64,000 nucleotides of DNA from Congeria kusceri (taxonomy: Eukaryota; Mollusca; Bivalvia; Myida; Dreissenidae). The notes below the pieces were generated by a model. That model was given only the letters and a program-made list of their open reading frames with translations, had not been told where the DNA came from and ran no database searches. The position numbers were made by a program, and so were the translations under genes. Each line of letters starts with the position of its first letter. Position 1 is the first letter of the stretch. Positions 12,661 through 26,500 of this stretch are shown piece after piece. The stretch is from assembly GCA_027627225.1 (NCBI GenBank), contig CM051033.1:45016816-45080815 (forward strand), read 5' to 3'.

Positions 12661-14570
12661 GAACAAACAGGAATTTTCCTAGTTTTTCGGCTTAGCTGTT
12701 TAACCCAACTTTTGACCTTTCTCTACACATAATCAAATGTTGTGAAAACTTCCCGCCAGTAGTCCTAAATGAATAAATCCTAACATTGCATCGGCTAGTT
12801 TAAAGGAAATCCCCACCAAGGCCTGTAAAAACACGGCTCCAGCTCTTTTTGGAGGTGAATGGAAAAATTAGCCAATAAGTAAAAATCCAGACATACTTCT
12901 TGACTTTGTCAACCTTATTGACTGATTTCCAGTTCTGAGCTCCACCACAGTTGCATTGGCTCAATTTTCATTTTCAATTTACAAGCCATTGTTTACAGGC
13001 CGTGTACTATGTCCTTGGGAAAATCCAACCTTAACATCGCATATTCGATAGGCAACATTCCAAAGAATACACTCGCTGACTAACTTGCGCCTATTAATAG
13101 ATTAGTATACACGTCAACAACACTGAGTCGTTCTAACAATAATCCAGAGAATTATAGACAACAAGATTAATAATGAATGGAGAATTACTTATATTTATAA
13201 ACTTACCATGCATGTTAATTTAAATAAAGGTTGGTAGATCTATTTATTAAGAAGTATTTAAAATTGCATTTTCTCTTACCTTCTCATGTAGAGGCTATTC
13301 AATGAATAAATAGATTTTGCATCTTTCTATTACTAGACACTGGGTCGTAATTTAATTTGATTTAAATGGTAGTTTTACTTAACGTGCGTTTTATGAATTC
13401 ATTATAAACTATAGAAGTTGTACACACAAACGCTCGAGACGTATTTTTCCAAAGGACTATAAATCTAATTCGCCACTATTTAATATAACTTTACGTTTTT
13501 GTTATCACAAAACGAAGTCAAATCATAATTTTTAATTGCAATGGATGTTTCCTGACGTGTGTATTTATTTGGCACACATAGTATAAATGCTTATTCCATT
13601 GCAAATCTGATAAAGACTGATATTCATTCTCGTTATTATTTTCTTGGAAACAATGTAACTTCTAGTAAATTTTGATTTCCCTGACAAATACTATATAAAT
13701 TGTTTAGATTAAAAAAAGATTAACTGATGAAAAATATGAGGCTGTAAGATTGGTTAATTGTACGGACATTACATAATAAAGATATCTTAAACATATGGAC
13801 TTTTCATAGTTTCACTGCGCCTTCTGATGCTCTGCATCATTGTTTTTCTTGTGAAATACTGATGTGTCTACCAAATTCTCGTGTTGAGGCTATTCAATCT
13901 ACAAATAGACATTGTTTTTATATAGACTGAATAAATGCAGTGTATACTCAAATAATTTAATAAAAAACGCTTCAAATATATGCATATTTCTGTATATATC
14001 TAAATTGCTTATTTTTACTTAGATACTATAGATAAACATACTGACGTTGATGCGCAGATGAGTCTGACTTATTTGGGTTATTCAAGTAGCACTGATCTAA
14101 TACATCGGACAGTTCATCAGTTCATTGCTCTGATGTGAAATAATGCTATTCTTTTTATTTATTTCAAATATTAAAACATTGCATACTACTGTTTCAAGAG
14201 CTATAATGAAAATTTGAGAATGAAAATTTACTTATTTATTTTATTTTAAATAATATCGAAAAATAAAATTAAATGCGTGTAGGATGAAAATCTATGAAGG
14301 AATGAGATTGTTCGTTTATATACCAAATCACCATATTCATCAGTGTTTAATATTCATGTAGAATATTCAATTTACACTCTTTACAAACATGTACAACATC
14401 TGCCGAATATCTTTTTTAAAGATATTTCTTTTTATATATATTTCACTTTCAAGGGTTACACTTATCTAATTTTCCTTTGTCTGTCTGATTTAAAAGATGC
14501 ATATTTGATGCATACCTAACCATCAATAATGTCATTGCTTTTTATTGAATTATATTTTTAAATAAATCAT
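12660..14570. other. Stretch interrupting U3, no recognised gene
   Basis: AT-rich sequence with no coding frame above background. It breaks U3 between its 5' fragment and the portion resuming at 15480, so it may be an insertion or a region where homology has decayed. Confidence 0.3.
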
Positions 14571-14572
14571 GG

Positions 14573-14863
14573 ACATGTCGCGTGGTTTTTGCCTAAATTT
14601 GTTTGTCACCGCGATTCAGTGCTGTGTGGAATTCTACACTGGTCACCGTGGAATCGCGCGATTTGTATGCACCACAAGGACATCGACATGGACAATCGCG
14701 ATGATACCATTTTGATTTTATATCAATAAGATCACCGTGGATCGCCGACTCGCCGATATCACCGCGCGTGTTAAAACACCCCAATAATAGCGGTGATTCT
14801 CCACGGCAAGATAAAATTGTCCACGTTAGGAGTGATTTTTTAGGAAAAAACCACGCGACGTGA
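14573..14863. mobile_element. Short terminal-inverted-repeat element (MITE-like)
   Basis: The left end CATGTCGCGTGGTTTTTGCC is matched in reverse by TTAGGAAAAAACCACGCGACGTG at the right end: 20 or more paired bases with few mismatches, about 290 bp apart. The interior is GC-rich against an AT-rich background and repeats TCACCG and GTGGATCGC-like words. No transposase is encoded. A target-site duplication is not obvious. Confidence 0.75.
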
Positions 14864-15479
14864 AGTGATGTACAATTGTTTTTTAGAAATCGAATTTCCA
14901 GTTTTTTCTCAGTAAATCAATGTCACGTTGTATTCCCAGGACAAAAACGTTGCATGTCTGTGGCATAATTACGCATCTGTGGTCGTAGACCACCAAGCTA
15001 GGCCCTGGCTATTGAACTTAACACGTTTCCTATTTCAGAGATTAGTATTATTACGCATGTACGTATAGTTTGGAAGCTTTATACTCTCGAGTTTGATTTG
15101 TTAACAGCCTATTATCAACCATCTCATTACACTCGAAATGAAAAAAGTCTGCGAGGTCAAGATAAAACATTTTCTAATTGATTTTAAGCAGAATGTGTAT
15201 GTATAACAGTTTAACAGCCTGTATGATAATCAGTTAAATTAGACCACAGTTGCTGCAAGCCATTCAATCAAGGAGAATATAGCCTTTTATTAGTCCCGTA
15301 GAAAATATTGTTTAACATTATTAAATAGTTTAAATAGACACTCAGTATTTATCAGAACAAAACCACGTGATCTCTATGGGTACTTTTGGACATCGAACAT
15401 CCAAATAAACAAAACAACTCGGGTTCGCTTTCGAGGAAGGAAAGCAAAAAAACTATTTTAAGAGTATCGGTATCTTTCA

Positions 15480-18420
15480 TTGAGTACAGCTGTCGTTCTG
15501 AACCTTCGTTGTCTCAGTGTCCATCATTTTAAGTGGCGTTTTACATTACTCTCATATCACTTTCATACATTGCCTGCAGACAAGTGCGATTTCTTGCAAT
15601 AATAAAAATGCGTTGCCGCAAACTAAATTTAATTAAAAGATACATATCCGTTACCAAATTGGTTCAAAGAATCTGAACCATCTGAACCATTTCCCGTACA
15701 ATTTATATCAACGTACATGTGTGATGCATTGTAAAATCAAAGTCAACCGCATGTTTTCAGAATAATAATAGTAATGGGGTTTCTCTATTTTCCATACGTT
15801 GCGTTTGTTGTTGCCTCAAATATACATATGTTGTCCATTAACCAAAATGTTAAAATATAATTTCAGTACAATGTATAGCCGTATACATGATATTTAGTTT
15901 ATGCTTTATTTTTCCACAATAATATAGATCTACTGGTTAACTATGATAATACTGATTGTTCTTTATATTCTCTGTTGCTTACTATTGAGTCGAATTGTTC
16001 TTCCAATATATTAATATTTTCGGAAGATATTTGTCATTTAACTTCATTAAATGTAGGAATACTTATGTCGGATTCATAGTAACAAACAACTTGGTTCTTG
16101 TATACTTGAACAAGTAAAAGCAGGCTGGTAGCATATCTATAACGGTACTACAAGTATATTAATCAATTTGCATTGATATTAAATTGCATATGATTCACAA
16201 TACTGGCGCCTCCTGACTGTAGCTTATAGTGCTTGGCTCCTAATATGACATGAGTGGTAAATCGTTCATGACGCCGGTGTGCACTCTTGATGACATTAAG
16301 AATAAAATAAAATATTGAAGTAAATCAACATAAATTTATTAATGTAACTATCGGCACGGACAGTCAAGTAGACACAGAGACGGAGCTATGAAAATTGTAC
16401 GTAATTCCGACATGACATATGAAACAATGCAGTTTAGTTTTAAATGCACATGACGGAGTTATTCTTTAGCATTTAGCGAATAAATTTAAATAAATAATTT
16501 GCATTTATCTCGGTTTATTATAAGAAACGACATTTGCAACTAAGATAACCTTCAACAACAACAAAGATATAGTTGATCAAAGATTAAGAAAACTTTCAAA
16601 CGTGCGCGCACTAGTATATTATGTTGAAAGAAAAACTCCATTGCAATAACGGTAGCTACTGGTAAACCGGGTGAAAAAATGTATTGGATGGCAATATTAG
16701 TCGCACCATCTAAAATGGATCTACATATAATATAATAAATACTATTGAATGAAACAAAACATTAAAATAAATCAATAGAAAATGGATTAACATATACATA
16801 TAGACGCGAATATGCATATTGGTCCATTACGACAATACAGTGCATATTTAACTATCCCGGTCGTATTTCTTGCGATATATTTGCATGGATAAATGTTAAG
16901 TTAATTATACCAACGGTAGATATCCAGGATATTCCAGGATACATGGTTCCTATTTTACGGGCTAAAGTTTGCTTGCTATAACGTCATATGATATAACACG
17001 CCACCTGTTAAAACATCCGCAAATACAGCACTTTGATCATAGGCTCATGTAATCATCATCAAAAGATCTGCGCAAACGTAATTACTGTTAACTTTAGTAG
17101 TCAAAAGGAGTTGAATGGCAGTTAACACTGAAGAAATTTGCATATATAGCGTTTCTCCAATATAAAACTACAATGTAGTCTATATTGTAACATGGAATTT
17201 ATAGTCATTATATCAATGTATGCTAAATTACTAATAACAAACGGCATTTTAAAGCTATAGTGTAGTCGACTTAACCATGACATAAATTATTTCCCCTTCA
17301 ATTATCGCCTGCTTTATACAACTGATATAACCGTCCAGGACAAAAACAGTCTTCCAAAGTGAAGGTGCCCAAAGATTAAGAAAAACGTAATTATTTATTA
17401 TGATCTATGGACCGAATAATTACGATGCAATAAAAGTATTTTCCGGTAAACGCGTGCGATATTCGCAATTACGTGCAAGTTCTAACAAACTGTCACACAT
17501 TCGGTAACGTTTATTGCAACATAAACACGTCTTCAAAAGCACACATAGTTGTTTGTATTAGATGGGACCCAAGTGCGGCCGTCCTTGTTACATTCCTACA
17601 TTGTTACGGGAAAGAAACTTAATAGTTGTTTAATAAGGTTCTGTAAACATCGGCATCGTAATAATGACCATGAAATTGGCTATAAAATCGTCTACGTCCG
17701 TTCTTATTGGTGCAAGAAGTTTTACACCCGCTATCAAATTGACATGAAATGAAAACAATAAATAACTGCATTTGTTACTTCAGTAGCTTATATTTCACTA
17801 AGACATATGTCGTGTTAATCAATAATCTATATATTAAGAGAAAACACTCGTCGTCGACGAGTAAATCAGTTTCCATAACATTGCACGGGATACATTATTA
17901 CCTAGGAACACCGACTTACATATACGACTTCATTGCAGGATGTAAACGCCAACGTACCCGCTATGGCCATATGCCTCACACCCAGGTAAAAATAGCAAAT
18001 ACAGCAATTTGAAACTAACACTCTAGTTCAGGTCTTTTCGGATATCGTTATAGCTGTTAAAAGGCATAATAATATTAGTTTTGGGGCTTAATACACATTC
18101 ATATCTCGAAACAATTGAATTCAAAACGAAAGTGTTATAGAAACTACATGTATGACTGCTTGATTTTAGACACATTTAAACAAATATTGTGTATGCTTTA
18201 TACATTATCTTTACAAATTCCACCCTACGTTTGAAGACATTTGTTAAGCAAATGTATCGTTACGTTTTATGCTCATAATATATTCTTTGGTTAATGTGTA
18301 TGTTAAACTTGGTAATTCACTGGCGTCGAAGTGAAACTATAGCATAACGCGACTTTAACCTACGATTACACAACCTTTAAATTAAAATACTGACACAAAT
18401 ATCTTGTGTATAGGCCGGTA
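15480..18420 (+). repeat. Main part of unit U3
   Basis: Matches the other units at CTGAACCTTCGTTGTCT (15500; U4 22281), GCAGGCTGGTAGCATATCT (16120; U4 22656), GTAAATCGTTCATGACGCCGG (16257; U4 22776), AAGTGAAGGTGCCCAAAGATT (17356), CTACGTCCGTTCTTATTG (17691) and the tail near 18200 (U1 8410). Short open frames in it (17549-17752, 17749-18012) are not conserved between units. Confidence 0.6.
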
Positions 18421-18469
18421 ATATGTAATATGCTGGTGTATTCTGCACTATGGTGTTCAGCATTTCCAA

Positions 18470-18694
18470 TCATTATTTATACGAAGATTCCATATTTGTT
18501 ACCTCCGCAAAGGAGGTTGTCTTTTTGAGGCGACGGTTTGTGTGTTTTTTCTGTTTAATAGTTTGATGAGATTTTAAAGGTGATCTTGAATACCGTTTGA
18601 ATCAATGAATTTTTAAGGATTTTTTATTATTATTTGGGGTCTAATTGTCATATTATGTTATATAGCTCATTAGTTGCACATTAGTGGCACAATC
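18470..18694 (+). repeat. Dispersed repeat fragment at the head of U4
   Basis: Contains the palindrome CCTCCGCAAAGGAGG at 18501, then AAAGGTGATCTTGAATACC and GAATTTTTAAGGATT. The same series appears, more decayed, at window positions 2-45, at the head of U1. It resembles a dispersed repeat I recall from mollusc genomes in which this series runs into a GCCTCGG..GAGCTCTGCG end, but I cannot confirm the family name. Confidence 0.5.
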
Positions 18695-18906
18695 CATGTG
18701 GTTTATGTGCCGCCTCGGCAGAGCTCTGCGTTGCGTACTCCCTAGTTCATGTGGTTTATGTGCCGCCTCGGCAGAGCTCTGCGTTGCGTACTCCCTAGTT
18801 CATGTGGTTTATGTGCCGCCTCGGCAGAGCTCTGCGTTGCGTACTCCCTAGTTCATGTGGTTTATGTGCCGCCTCGGCAGAGCTCTGCGTTGCGTACTCC
18901 CTAGCT
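18695..18906. repeat. 53 bp tandem repeat, four copies
   Basis: Units start at 18695, 18748, 18801 and 18854; each holds CATGTGGTTTATGTGCCGCC and GAGCTCTGCGTTGCG. Copies are essentially identical, hence recent. The array expands the 3' end of the dispersed repeat just upstream. Confidence 0.95.
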
Positions 18907-21474
18907 TATACTGCTTATACTTGTCCACTCAGCAAAGCACCCGTTGAAAAGATGTGTTATACTCGTCACGCGCAGCGTGCCTTTTATCCACAGACGTGCA
19001 ACATGTGGTGCTTTCGCCAGTTGTGATATTATGTTGCTTTAATATGCACGTAACTTAAAGTGATGACAGAAGTACAATGCCACAATTGTATTACCACTCC
19101 GTGCTTAAATAAATTCAAACCTTATAATCCCGCATCCATGCGTTTATGGCAGCTGCGTTTATTCTTAATTATTTTGAAATAGGGCAATTTGAAGTTGTCC
19201 AGATTTGATGAAACCGTTTGAGTACCAATCAGATAGTACTATTTAAATATCCTCTTTTAAGACTCTTACACGAAATGTAACACGTGTTAACTACGTTGTA
19301 ACATTTCTTGCGAATGATTATTTGTAAGGATAACGACAAATTTGCTGTTATATAAATGATTTTTAATTTTTGCATAGATCCTTTTAACACTCACAATTCT
19401 TTAACGCAAATCGTGTTGACTTGTTCAAGTAACAATACGATGAAATACGACAATCAATCAAATACATTCTGTTGATGAGATTACATTTCTGTGGCAAATA
19501 CATTAAATTTAATATCCTAATCGACACATCCTGACAGACAGTTTCATGATTTTTAAAGAGTGCAACCTACAGGGTGGCCACATAATGCCAGTTTACTCCA
19601 ATAGTAATAACTTATATGTGTAATTTCGTGGCTTTCCTGATATAGTGAACTTCTTATTAATTCATAAAGAATTATAGTCAGTTATTTAAATGTGTGATAC
19701 CAATACTGGCCACCAGTACGTAGTGTGTGGTTCAAATACCTGAACATTACAGCATCGAATGATATTGGGCCTTTAAATAGAGTTCAATAATAGGTACATG
19801 TGTATAACTGAAAAATAACAGAGAAATCTAATATGATCTGTATGTTTGGCCTTCCCAAATGTTTAAATGCAAACATATAGACATAATTTTATGCAAATTG
19901 TACTATATTTTAGTATTTGCTTTCAGATTAATGGTTAGACGAAACGATGCCAGGAAAGAAAAGAAATTACGCGTCTCAGTTATAGCAATAGTGACGGTTA
20001 TAAGTTTACTGCGGTGTAGATTGCACTGTTTCAACGCATGAATAAATCACTATTATCATACACTGACCAATCTACATCTTAGCATTTCTTTTCGCAAAGA
20101 TTTAAATAAATTGTGTATTGCACATTCTCAAATATTATAATGCCATAGCAACCTACGCCATCATTTAGATCCGATTACGAGTTAAAACATTCAGTATGTA
20201 AATCGAGCAACATATTTCTCAAGTCATTGAGATTATGTACCACAATGTATAAGCGAAAAAAACATTAGGCAAGCATCATAAATATGTATGTAAAAAATAA
20301 AGATCAACCAGAGAGACATATTGTTAGATTGACATTGTATTAAAATTAATTTCTTTGTACGGATTTTTCCATGACGTGGATTAGTGCAACTTTGGTCAAA
20401 CTTGGTCTGATGTATACTTTAAACGAATATAGTTATTACTGAAATAAACAAGTTCATGTCTTTCCAAAAAAAGCCTGCTATTTCTATTATTTATGATAAA
20501 CGCGGAAACATTTTAACACAAATTGTAAAAATCGAATACAAACTACAATAAAATATTAGACTGATCTAGACAGCTGTTTACAATTCAACTCTGTTCCGTT
20601 TTGTATTGTATGCAGGAATACAGTAAATAAACTTACTAAACTAAACTGCATGTTCAGCAGTATAGCATAGTACAAGCTCAGCTTAAGCTGCTCTGTTGGC
20701 GCGGTGTATGTATATCCTTGTGTTATTATCCACGATATAATCACTGATAATTCGAACGCTTCATTCTGGATACATTTAACAATTAAACATTGATTTTCAA
20801 TGCAGTAACACGGTCGTTATGTTGTTGCTGGTTCAATCAAAGATCTTCATCACCTCAATACAGGCGTTCACAATGAGAACGTTCTATATTTCCATCTTAT
20901 CTTTAACGGATGAAACCCTCCAGCAGATATTTTATGAACGCATTACATTGAGTCTTAGAACACAATACTTTGATTGTGGATATGTATTGGAATACGTGTA
21001 GCCTATGCTGGCATTAAGAGAGAACATACAAATCTTATTAACAACCATACCTCACCCAGTGAGAAAGGCAGGAAATGCCGACCCAAACGACGCTTCGACA
21101 GGATATAGCTTACAACTGACACAAAGATCTGCGCGTTAATGACGCCATTATAGGAGCATGTTTCCCAAGACGGCTGATAATCGCCTGTCAATTCCGCCAT
21201 AGGCTAACATGCTGATGGATCCGAAAAATGTTCATCCTTCCAAGTGGACGGAAGAGACACAAAGACAGTCTTTATTGATCCGATGACGGCACAGATAATC
21301 TGTGCGACACACGTTGTGCACCAGCGTTACGCCATACATACTTGACTTCTGCAGCAATGGTCTCTCTCGATCATTTAATTTTGTTTAGTGTTTACGAACA
21401 TTAATAAGGAGTTGAATATTAAATCATCCTTACAAAAGTCACTCAATACGCGAATCTAACAAAACAGAACCCTC

Positions 21475-21512
21475 TGTCGGTCTGTCCGTCCGTTCGTCTG
21501 TCCGTCTGTCTT
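21475..21512. repeat. GTCTGTCC-type microsatellite
   Basis: Short imperfect run of GTCTGTCCGTCCGTTCGTC words inside U4. Confidence 0.8.
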
Positions 21513-21723
21513 CATTATGACAATGTGTTAAATAATGAATACTTGATGCATGTTAAAATATTAATAATTCCATTGCTTTAATACTGAGGTACACATTTAT
21601 AGTAATCTTGTCTAAGGACAATGATACGTAATTTTTATAAGAAATTGATTTTCCAATCATTGCTCAATACATTAATGTCATGTTGTTGTCTAAGACAGAA
21701 GGCCAAATGCCTATTTCATAATT

Positions 21724-22128
21724 ATGCTTCTGTTGTTGTGCAAGGCTCTGGTTAGTGAAATTAAGAAGCGTTGTCTCATTTTCTCATTTTCTCATTCTAA
21801 AGGACGGTACCAACTCGCAAGTATATTTCGGAATGTTAAAGGAATGTTTCTACTGTGTGGTTCACCGTTAATACATGAGGAATTTACCTATGTACATTTG
21901 AAAACAAAAGAACTAAAATGCGAAACATGTTCCAACATGTTCCAATCGTATTTAAGAAGAAAGTGTAACTCCTATAGTGTGGTTGATAACAGCTATACTC
22001 GTAAAATAGTAGATAACACCATGTATCATAATCAAACTGTTCATTCAGCCGAAAAACCCCATAATGATCGCCATGATGTATTATTGAACATTCACATTAA
22101 AAAGGCACTATCGAAGTGCTATATATGA
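21724..22128 (+). pseudogene. Possible C2H2 zinc-finger remnant
   Basis: A 134-residue frame contains KCETCSNMF, a Cys-x2-Cys half-finger, and later H-x4-H followed by SAEKP, resembling the TGEKP linker between C2H2 fingers. The intervening stretch has the wrong spacing for a complete finger and lacks the usual paired His after the CETC half. No start context or upstream exon is visible. A weakly similar short stretch is in U1 near 2585. It could be chance or a decayed finger captured in the duplicated unit. Confidence 0.3.
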
Positions 22129-23559
22129 ACATCAAACATTAATCTGAAAACTTGTCATTTAACTGTTATCCATCCAATTTGCCCATAGAATATATAAACT
22201 TTACAAAACATTGTTAGGAGACTTAGAAATCCAGGCGTGATGACGTAACCGATTTATTAAACTGAACACAGCAGTCCGTTATGAACCTTCGTTGTCTGTC
22301 TAATGGGTGCTGTCTAATGGGTGCTGTCCTTGTAAGGGACATTGTAAATCACTCTCCCTTCACCATCAGTTATTTCCTGCAGACACTATGATTTCTTACA
22401 GAAATTGGATTTGGTTTCCGCAATACGAATTGTAAAGATACTTGTCACAAAATATGTAACTGAAGCTTTGAGTTGGACCTCTCTTAGTTCAATGTATATA
22501 AACGTAAAATCGAATGTTTTATATAACACATAACTGAGGAACAATCAGGACAATCGAAATGCATATGGAATGATTAAAATATATGGAAAAAATATCTAAA
22601 ATGACAAAAATGTAAATCAAATGCTGTTCCGAACGATACAGTTTGTATATTTAAAAGCAGGCCAGTAACAAATCTTAAAATGATTTGTTTTTAAATAAAT
22701 ATGATAGCAACACGCTGACAATACTGACTCCTTCAGTGTGTCGCTTATATTGTTGGCTTCCAATATGGTATACGTTGTAAATCGTTCAAGGCGCAGGAGT
22801 GGACTCAATATGGCATTTAGAATAATATAAAATATTAAAATAAACCAACATAAATTGACGAATGATATTGTGAACAACGACCATCAAGTAAACACTAGAT
22901 ACAGTGTTTGGACTATGAATATTGCCCGAACTATTGACAATGTACAGCAGTTTTAAGTACAAATGACTAAAATAAACTGTAGTGTTGAACACATCTATTT
23001 ATGTTGTGGCGTTAAAATAATAATATATAATGAAGCTTAATGTTACGGCTGCTACATCCGAGATTATAACAGCTACATAAATATGTTTAATGTGTTTGCC
23101 TCTATCTAGTCTTTTACAAGGTGTCGGTATTATGCAACTCAAACCACCGTCATTTAAAATGGAGGTGATCAGAGGTTAAGAAATATTTATTTGTATCGTA
23201 TTTTAAAAGACAACTATGAAATAAAATACTTGTTTGATAAATGCATTCAATTTTGGATATTTGTGTTGATTCGCTCCTTATTACGGTAGCAATGCCAACA
23301 ATCAAATAAAATTACACATATTTGATAAAATTTGTTACAAGATATTATAATTATCTTTTCAATAATTATCTTTGCTGTTACCGTTCTAGGATCGTCTGTG
23401 ACGGAATGCATTCTTCAGAGTTCTCTTAATTTGCGAACAACTGCATCGTAAGTATGACCATTAAAACCAAGCGCTTCTGTTCTAATTGATGTTTATCATC
23501 ACATACAGTAGAAATGGAATGTGGGTGGTATGTTAATATTTCTCGAGAAGATACAAAAT

Positions 23560-26500
23560 ATAAATTTTGTAATCCTAAATCAGAATGAAGACTATTTTGT
23601 GAGTACGCCTACATTTACATAGGTATTACAATTATATTTTAAACTGCATTTTTAAAATCACCAAGATTAAATAAAATATAATCTCCATACAAACAACAAC
23701 AAAAAAGTTAATTAATCTATCAAAATTCATTAAAAGCCACACCGTTAATAAACATGTAGACACATAAACTGTATAAATATAAACGATATTGATTAAATAA
23801 TGGCTAGTAACGAGCTTATTACTGTTTTTGATTTTTTTAAATTCCCGATATATGGTTATATTATTTGACATTCATCTAAGCCATCGTAAATCTATAAACC
23901 CGTGTGTATATATTGCTGTAAAACATACGTATGAATGTGTCTATACTTTCCATAAGTTGCATTAAGTTATCTGTCTCTTGGAAGACAGTGAAGTAGAAAT
24001 CTCTGTAAATCGCTTCGTTATTTATTATGACGTTTTAATACATTTTCAATTTTGAGTAAATCTATATTACCAAACCGATGGCAATTCCATACAGGAGAGC
24101 CGATAATTGCAGTACAGTGACACTAAACATTAACATTTCTTTTTAAGATTGTTCTGGCAAGAAACATTGGCTGTTATGAAGGGGCCAGTGCTTTCAGCCA
24201 CATGAAGAAGGAAATCAACATCGGTAGACTAATATAGTTTATACGTCTAAATAATTACAATTTCCGTTGGTTTCATCATTTTGCAGTGTTCTGATTGGCT
24301 GAAATGCATCATGTGGCAGGCTTTGATTTTTCGATGAATCCGGTTTCCTCTATCAATATTTATGAGGGACTACTTGTTATTGTTGTTCACATGCAGTGCT
24401 GTCACAAAAAAACACACACCAATAGAAATACATTTTAACATATTTATTCAAATTACACATGGCATTGTCAAAAAAAAAGAAGAATTAGTAATAAATTAAT
24501 TAATTAATTAATAAAGAATAAACATGTAAAATGCATGTTGTTTGTTTCTTTTTGCCTATTTGATGAGCATTATGCATGAAAGTAATGAAAGAACATACAG
24601 AGAAAATTCAACACAAACATAAAAAAAATACTTTTGGATAAATATATTTAATATTTATAAAAAATAAATTAATATTTATCAAAAGCGGAAAACAAATGAA
24701 ATTTAACAAACACTAACATAAAAATGCACAATTTTACAGATTAGGGCAAAGAACGGTTTAGAAACGACAAGTTTCAGTCAAATAACAGACATCCAGTTGA
24801 ACAAACGTCTCACTTTTTTTTTACAAGGAAGCCACCGGAAAACCAAGCGAGCATGGTATGCAGTCATCCCGTGGAGCTTGCAAAAGAATACCAAAAGAAC
24901 GCCTCGAAAAATTTGCGAGCTGCTTCAAATTGTCACCTCTGAGAGCTGAATGTCACCTTTATCATTGTAAAAATCCCATTTTCAAGTACGCCAGCTGCGA
25001 AGCTCAAAACACTCCTCGAAGTAGGCTCAATTAAGCATAAGCCAAGGATAATTTGCACAACATTCATCTCTTCATTTTTTCCAACATTTATCTATTGACA
25101 TTGCACGACAGCGCAAAGTATACCTTGTAAATCCAGTTTGTGACGAATCGTTATAACACACAGTGGCGAATCGTTATCACCCTCAGGTGAATCGTCATCA
25201 AACTGTGGCGAATCGTTATTGTGGAGAATCGTTACTAATTCTATCACTCGGGATCTGGAGTTTCATCATCAGCTGAAGCAAACAAGTTTTAAAAAATGAA
25301 TTGTCATTTACTTGTAGCTTTGACTAGAACAATTACAATTTTCTTCATGTTCGTAGTTCTATGCAAATAAGATTCATAACAATTGACCTTTTCAATTTGT
25401 ATCACACAGGTGTAGTCAATATAAATAGCCGCCATAGAGTTTTTTGACGATTTTTGTATTGGCAGACTCTCGGCGTCAATAGTCCACAGTGTGTTTTTCA
25501 TAGCGAGAGTTCCGACTCAAATTTCGGTCGCATCTCTCATGACATCCAATACACATATATAAGTTAATATTTTAAAAGAACTTAGTCTAATTAACATAGA
25601 TTGTATATAGAAAATTCGAATTTTACCTCTTAATAAGTTGCATTCCGAATTTGTTTCATCCATTATAAATCCTATTGCAAATGTATAATGTATAAGAAAA
25701 ATAAAGTGGTTACGAATTGACCGACATGGTTACGAAATGATCGATCGAGGGGAACGAAATAACCGAAAATGAATGGTGACGAAATGGCTATGATACGAAA
25801 TGACCGTAAGCCCATTGTAGCACAGTTATTCGATAAAAAATTCAAAATGACGAAATGGCTATGATATGAAATGACCGTAAGCCCATTGTAGCACAGTTAT
25901 TCGATAAAAAATTCAAAATGGTTGCCTTTGTGAATGATTTTACTTGAGTTACAGGTAATTTGGTCAACTAGGGTGCATTTTTACCGTTAGCTAGTATATT
26001 TTGAATATTTCTTTATATAAATTATGTTATTCCGAGAATATTACCGTATTTTTATTTCGTTATGTTTTTTAAGACCGGAGTTTCAGCGTTTAAATTTATT
26101 CTGAACGCGAATTATTTCAGCTACATACAGGTGATGAATCATGAATATCGATCGCTTAGCATACTGTACAGTAGATATTTTCGGACGATGACACACAATT
26201 CCATAGATTTTATATTTTGATCAGTAGTAAAACAATAAAAGTCGTTTACCTTTTTCTCGTCTCGATTTTATATCCACACTGTAAGTGCAAAAGAATGTGT
26301 TGTTGAAATATTTGCTCAACACACGGTTTTAAAATGCATGCCATAATGGGTGTAAAAATTTAATAACATCGAGGGCCTAACTGGTCGTTTTGAGAAAGAA
26401 ATAAAACATACATATCAAACATTAATTATTTGAATATCTTTTACGCCTAAAGTACGGTTCCAACCACACACGTATATGGGCGTTTACAAAATTGCGTCTT

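Larger units (their letters stand above)
18906..23560 (+). repeat. Unit U4 of the four-copy tandem duplication
   Basis: Aligned landmarks are 18910-19140 (head), 21060-21340, 21800-21840, 22280-22430, 22640-22860, 23150-23290 and 23460-23490. The region 19140-20750 has no feature beyond unit sequence. The open frames at 20556-21200 are not shared with the other units and are not supported as genes. Confidence 0.6.

Noticed and set aside
18695..18906. CRISPR-like array
   Set aside because: The units abut with no unique spacers; it is a plain tandem repeat in eukaryotic DNA. The same holds for the arrays at 164, 37450, 51923 and 56515.
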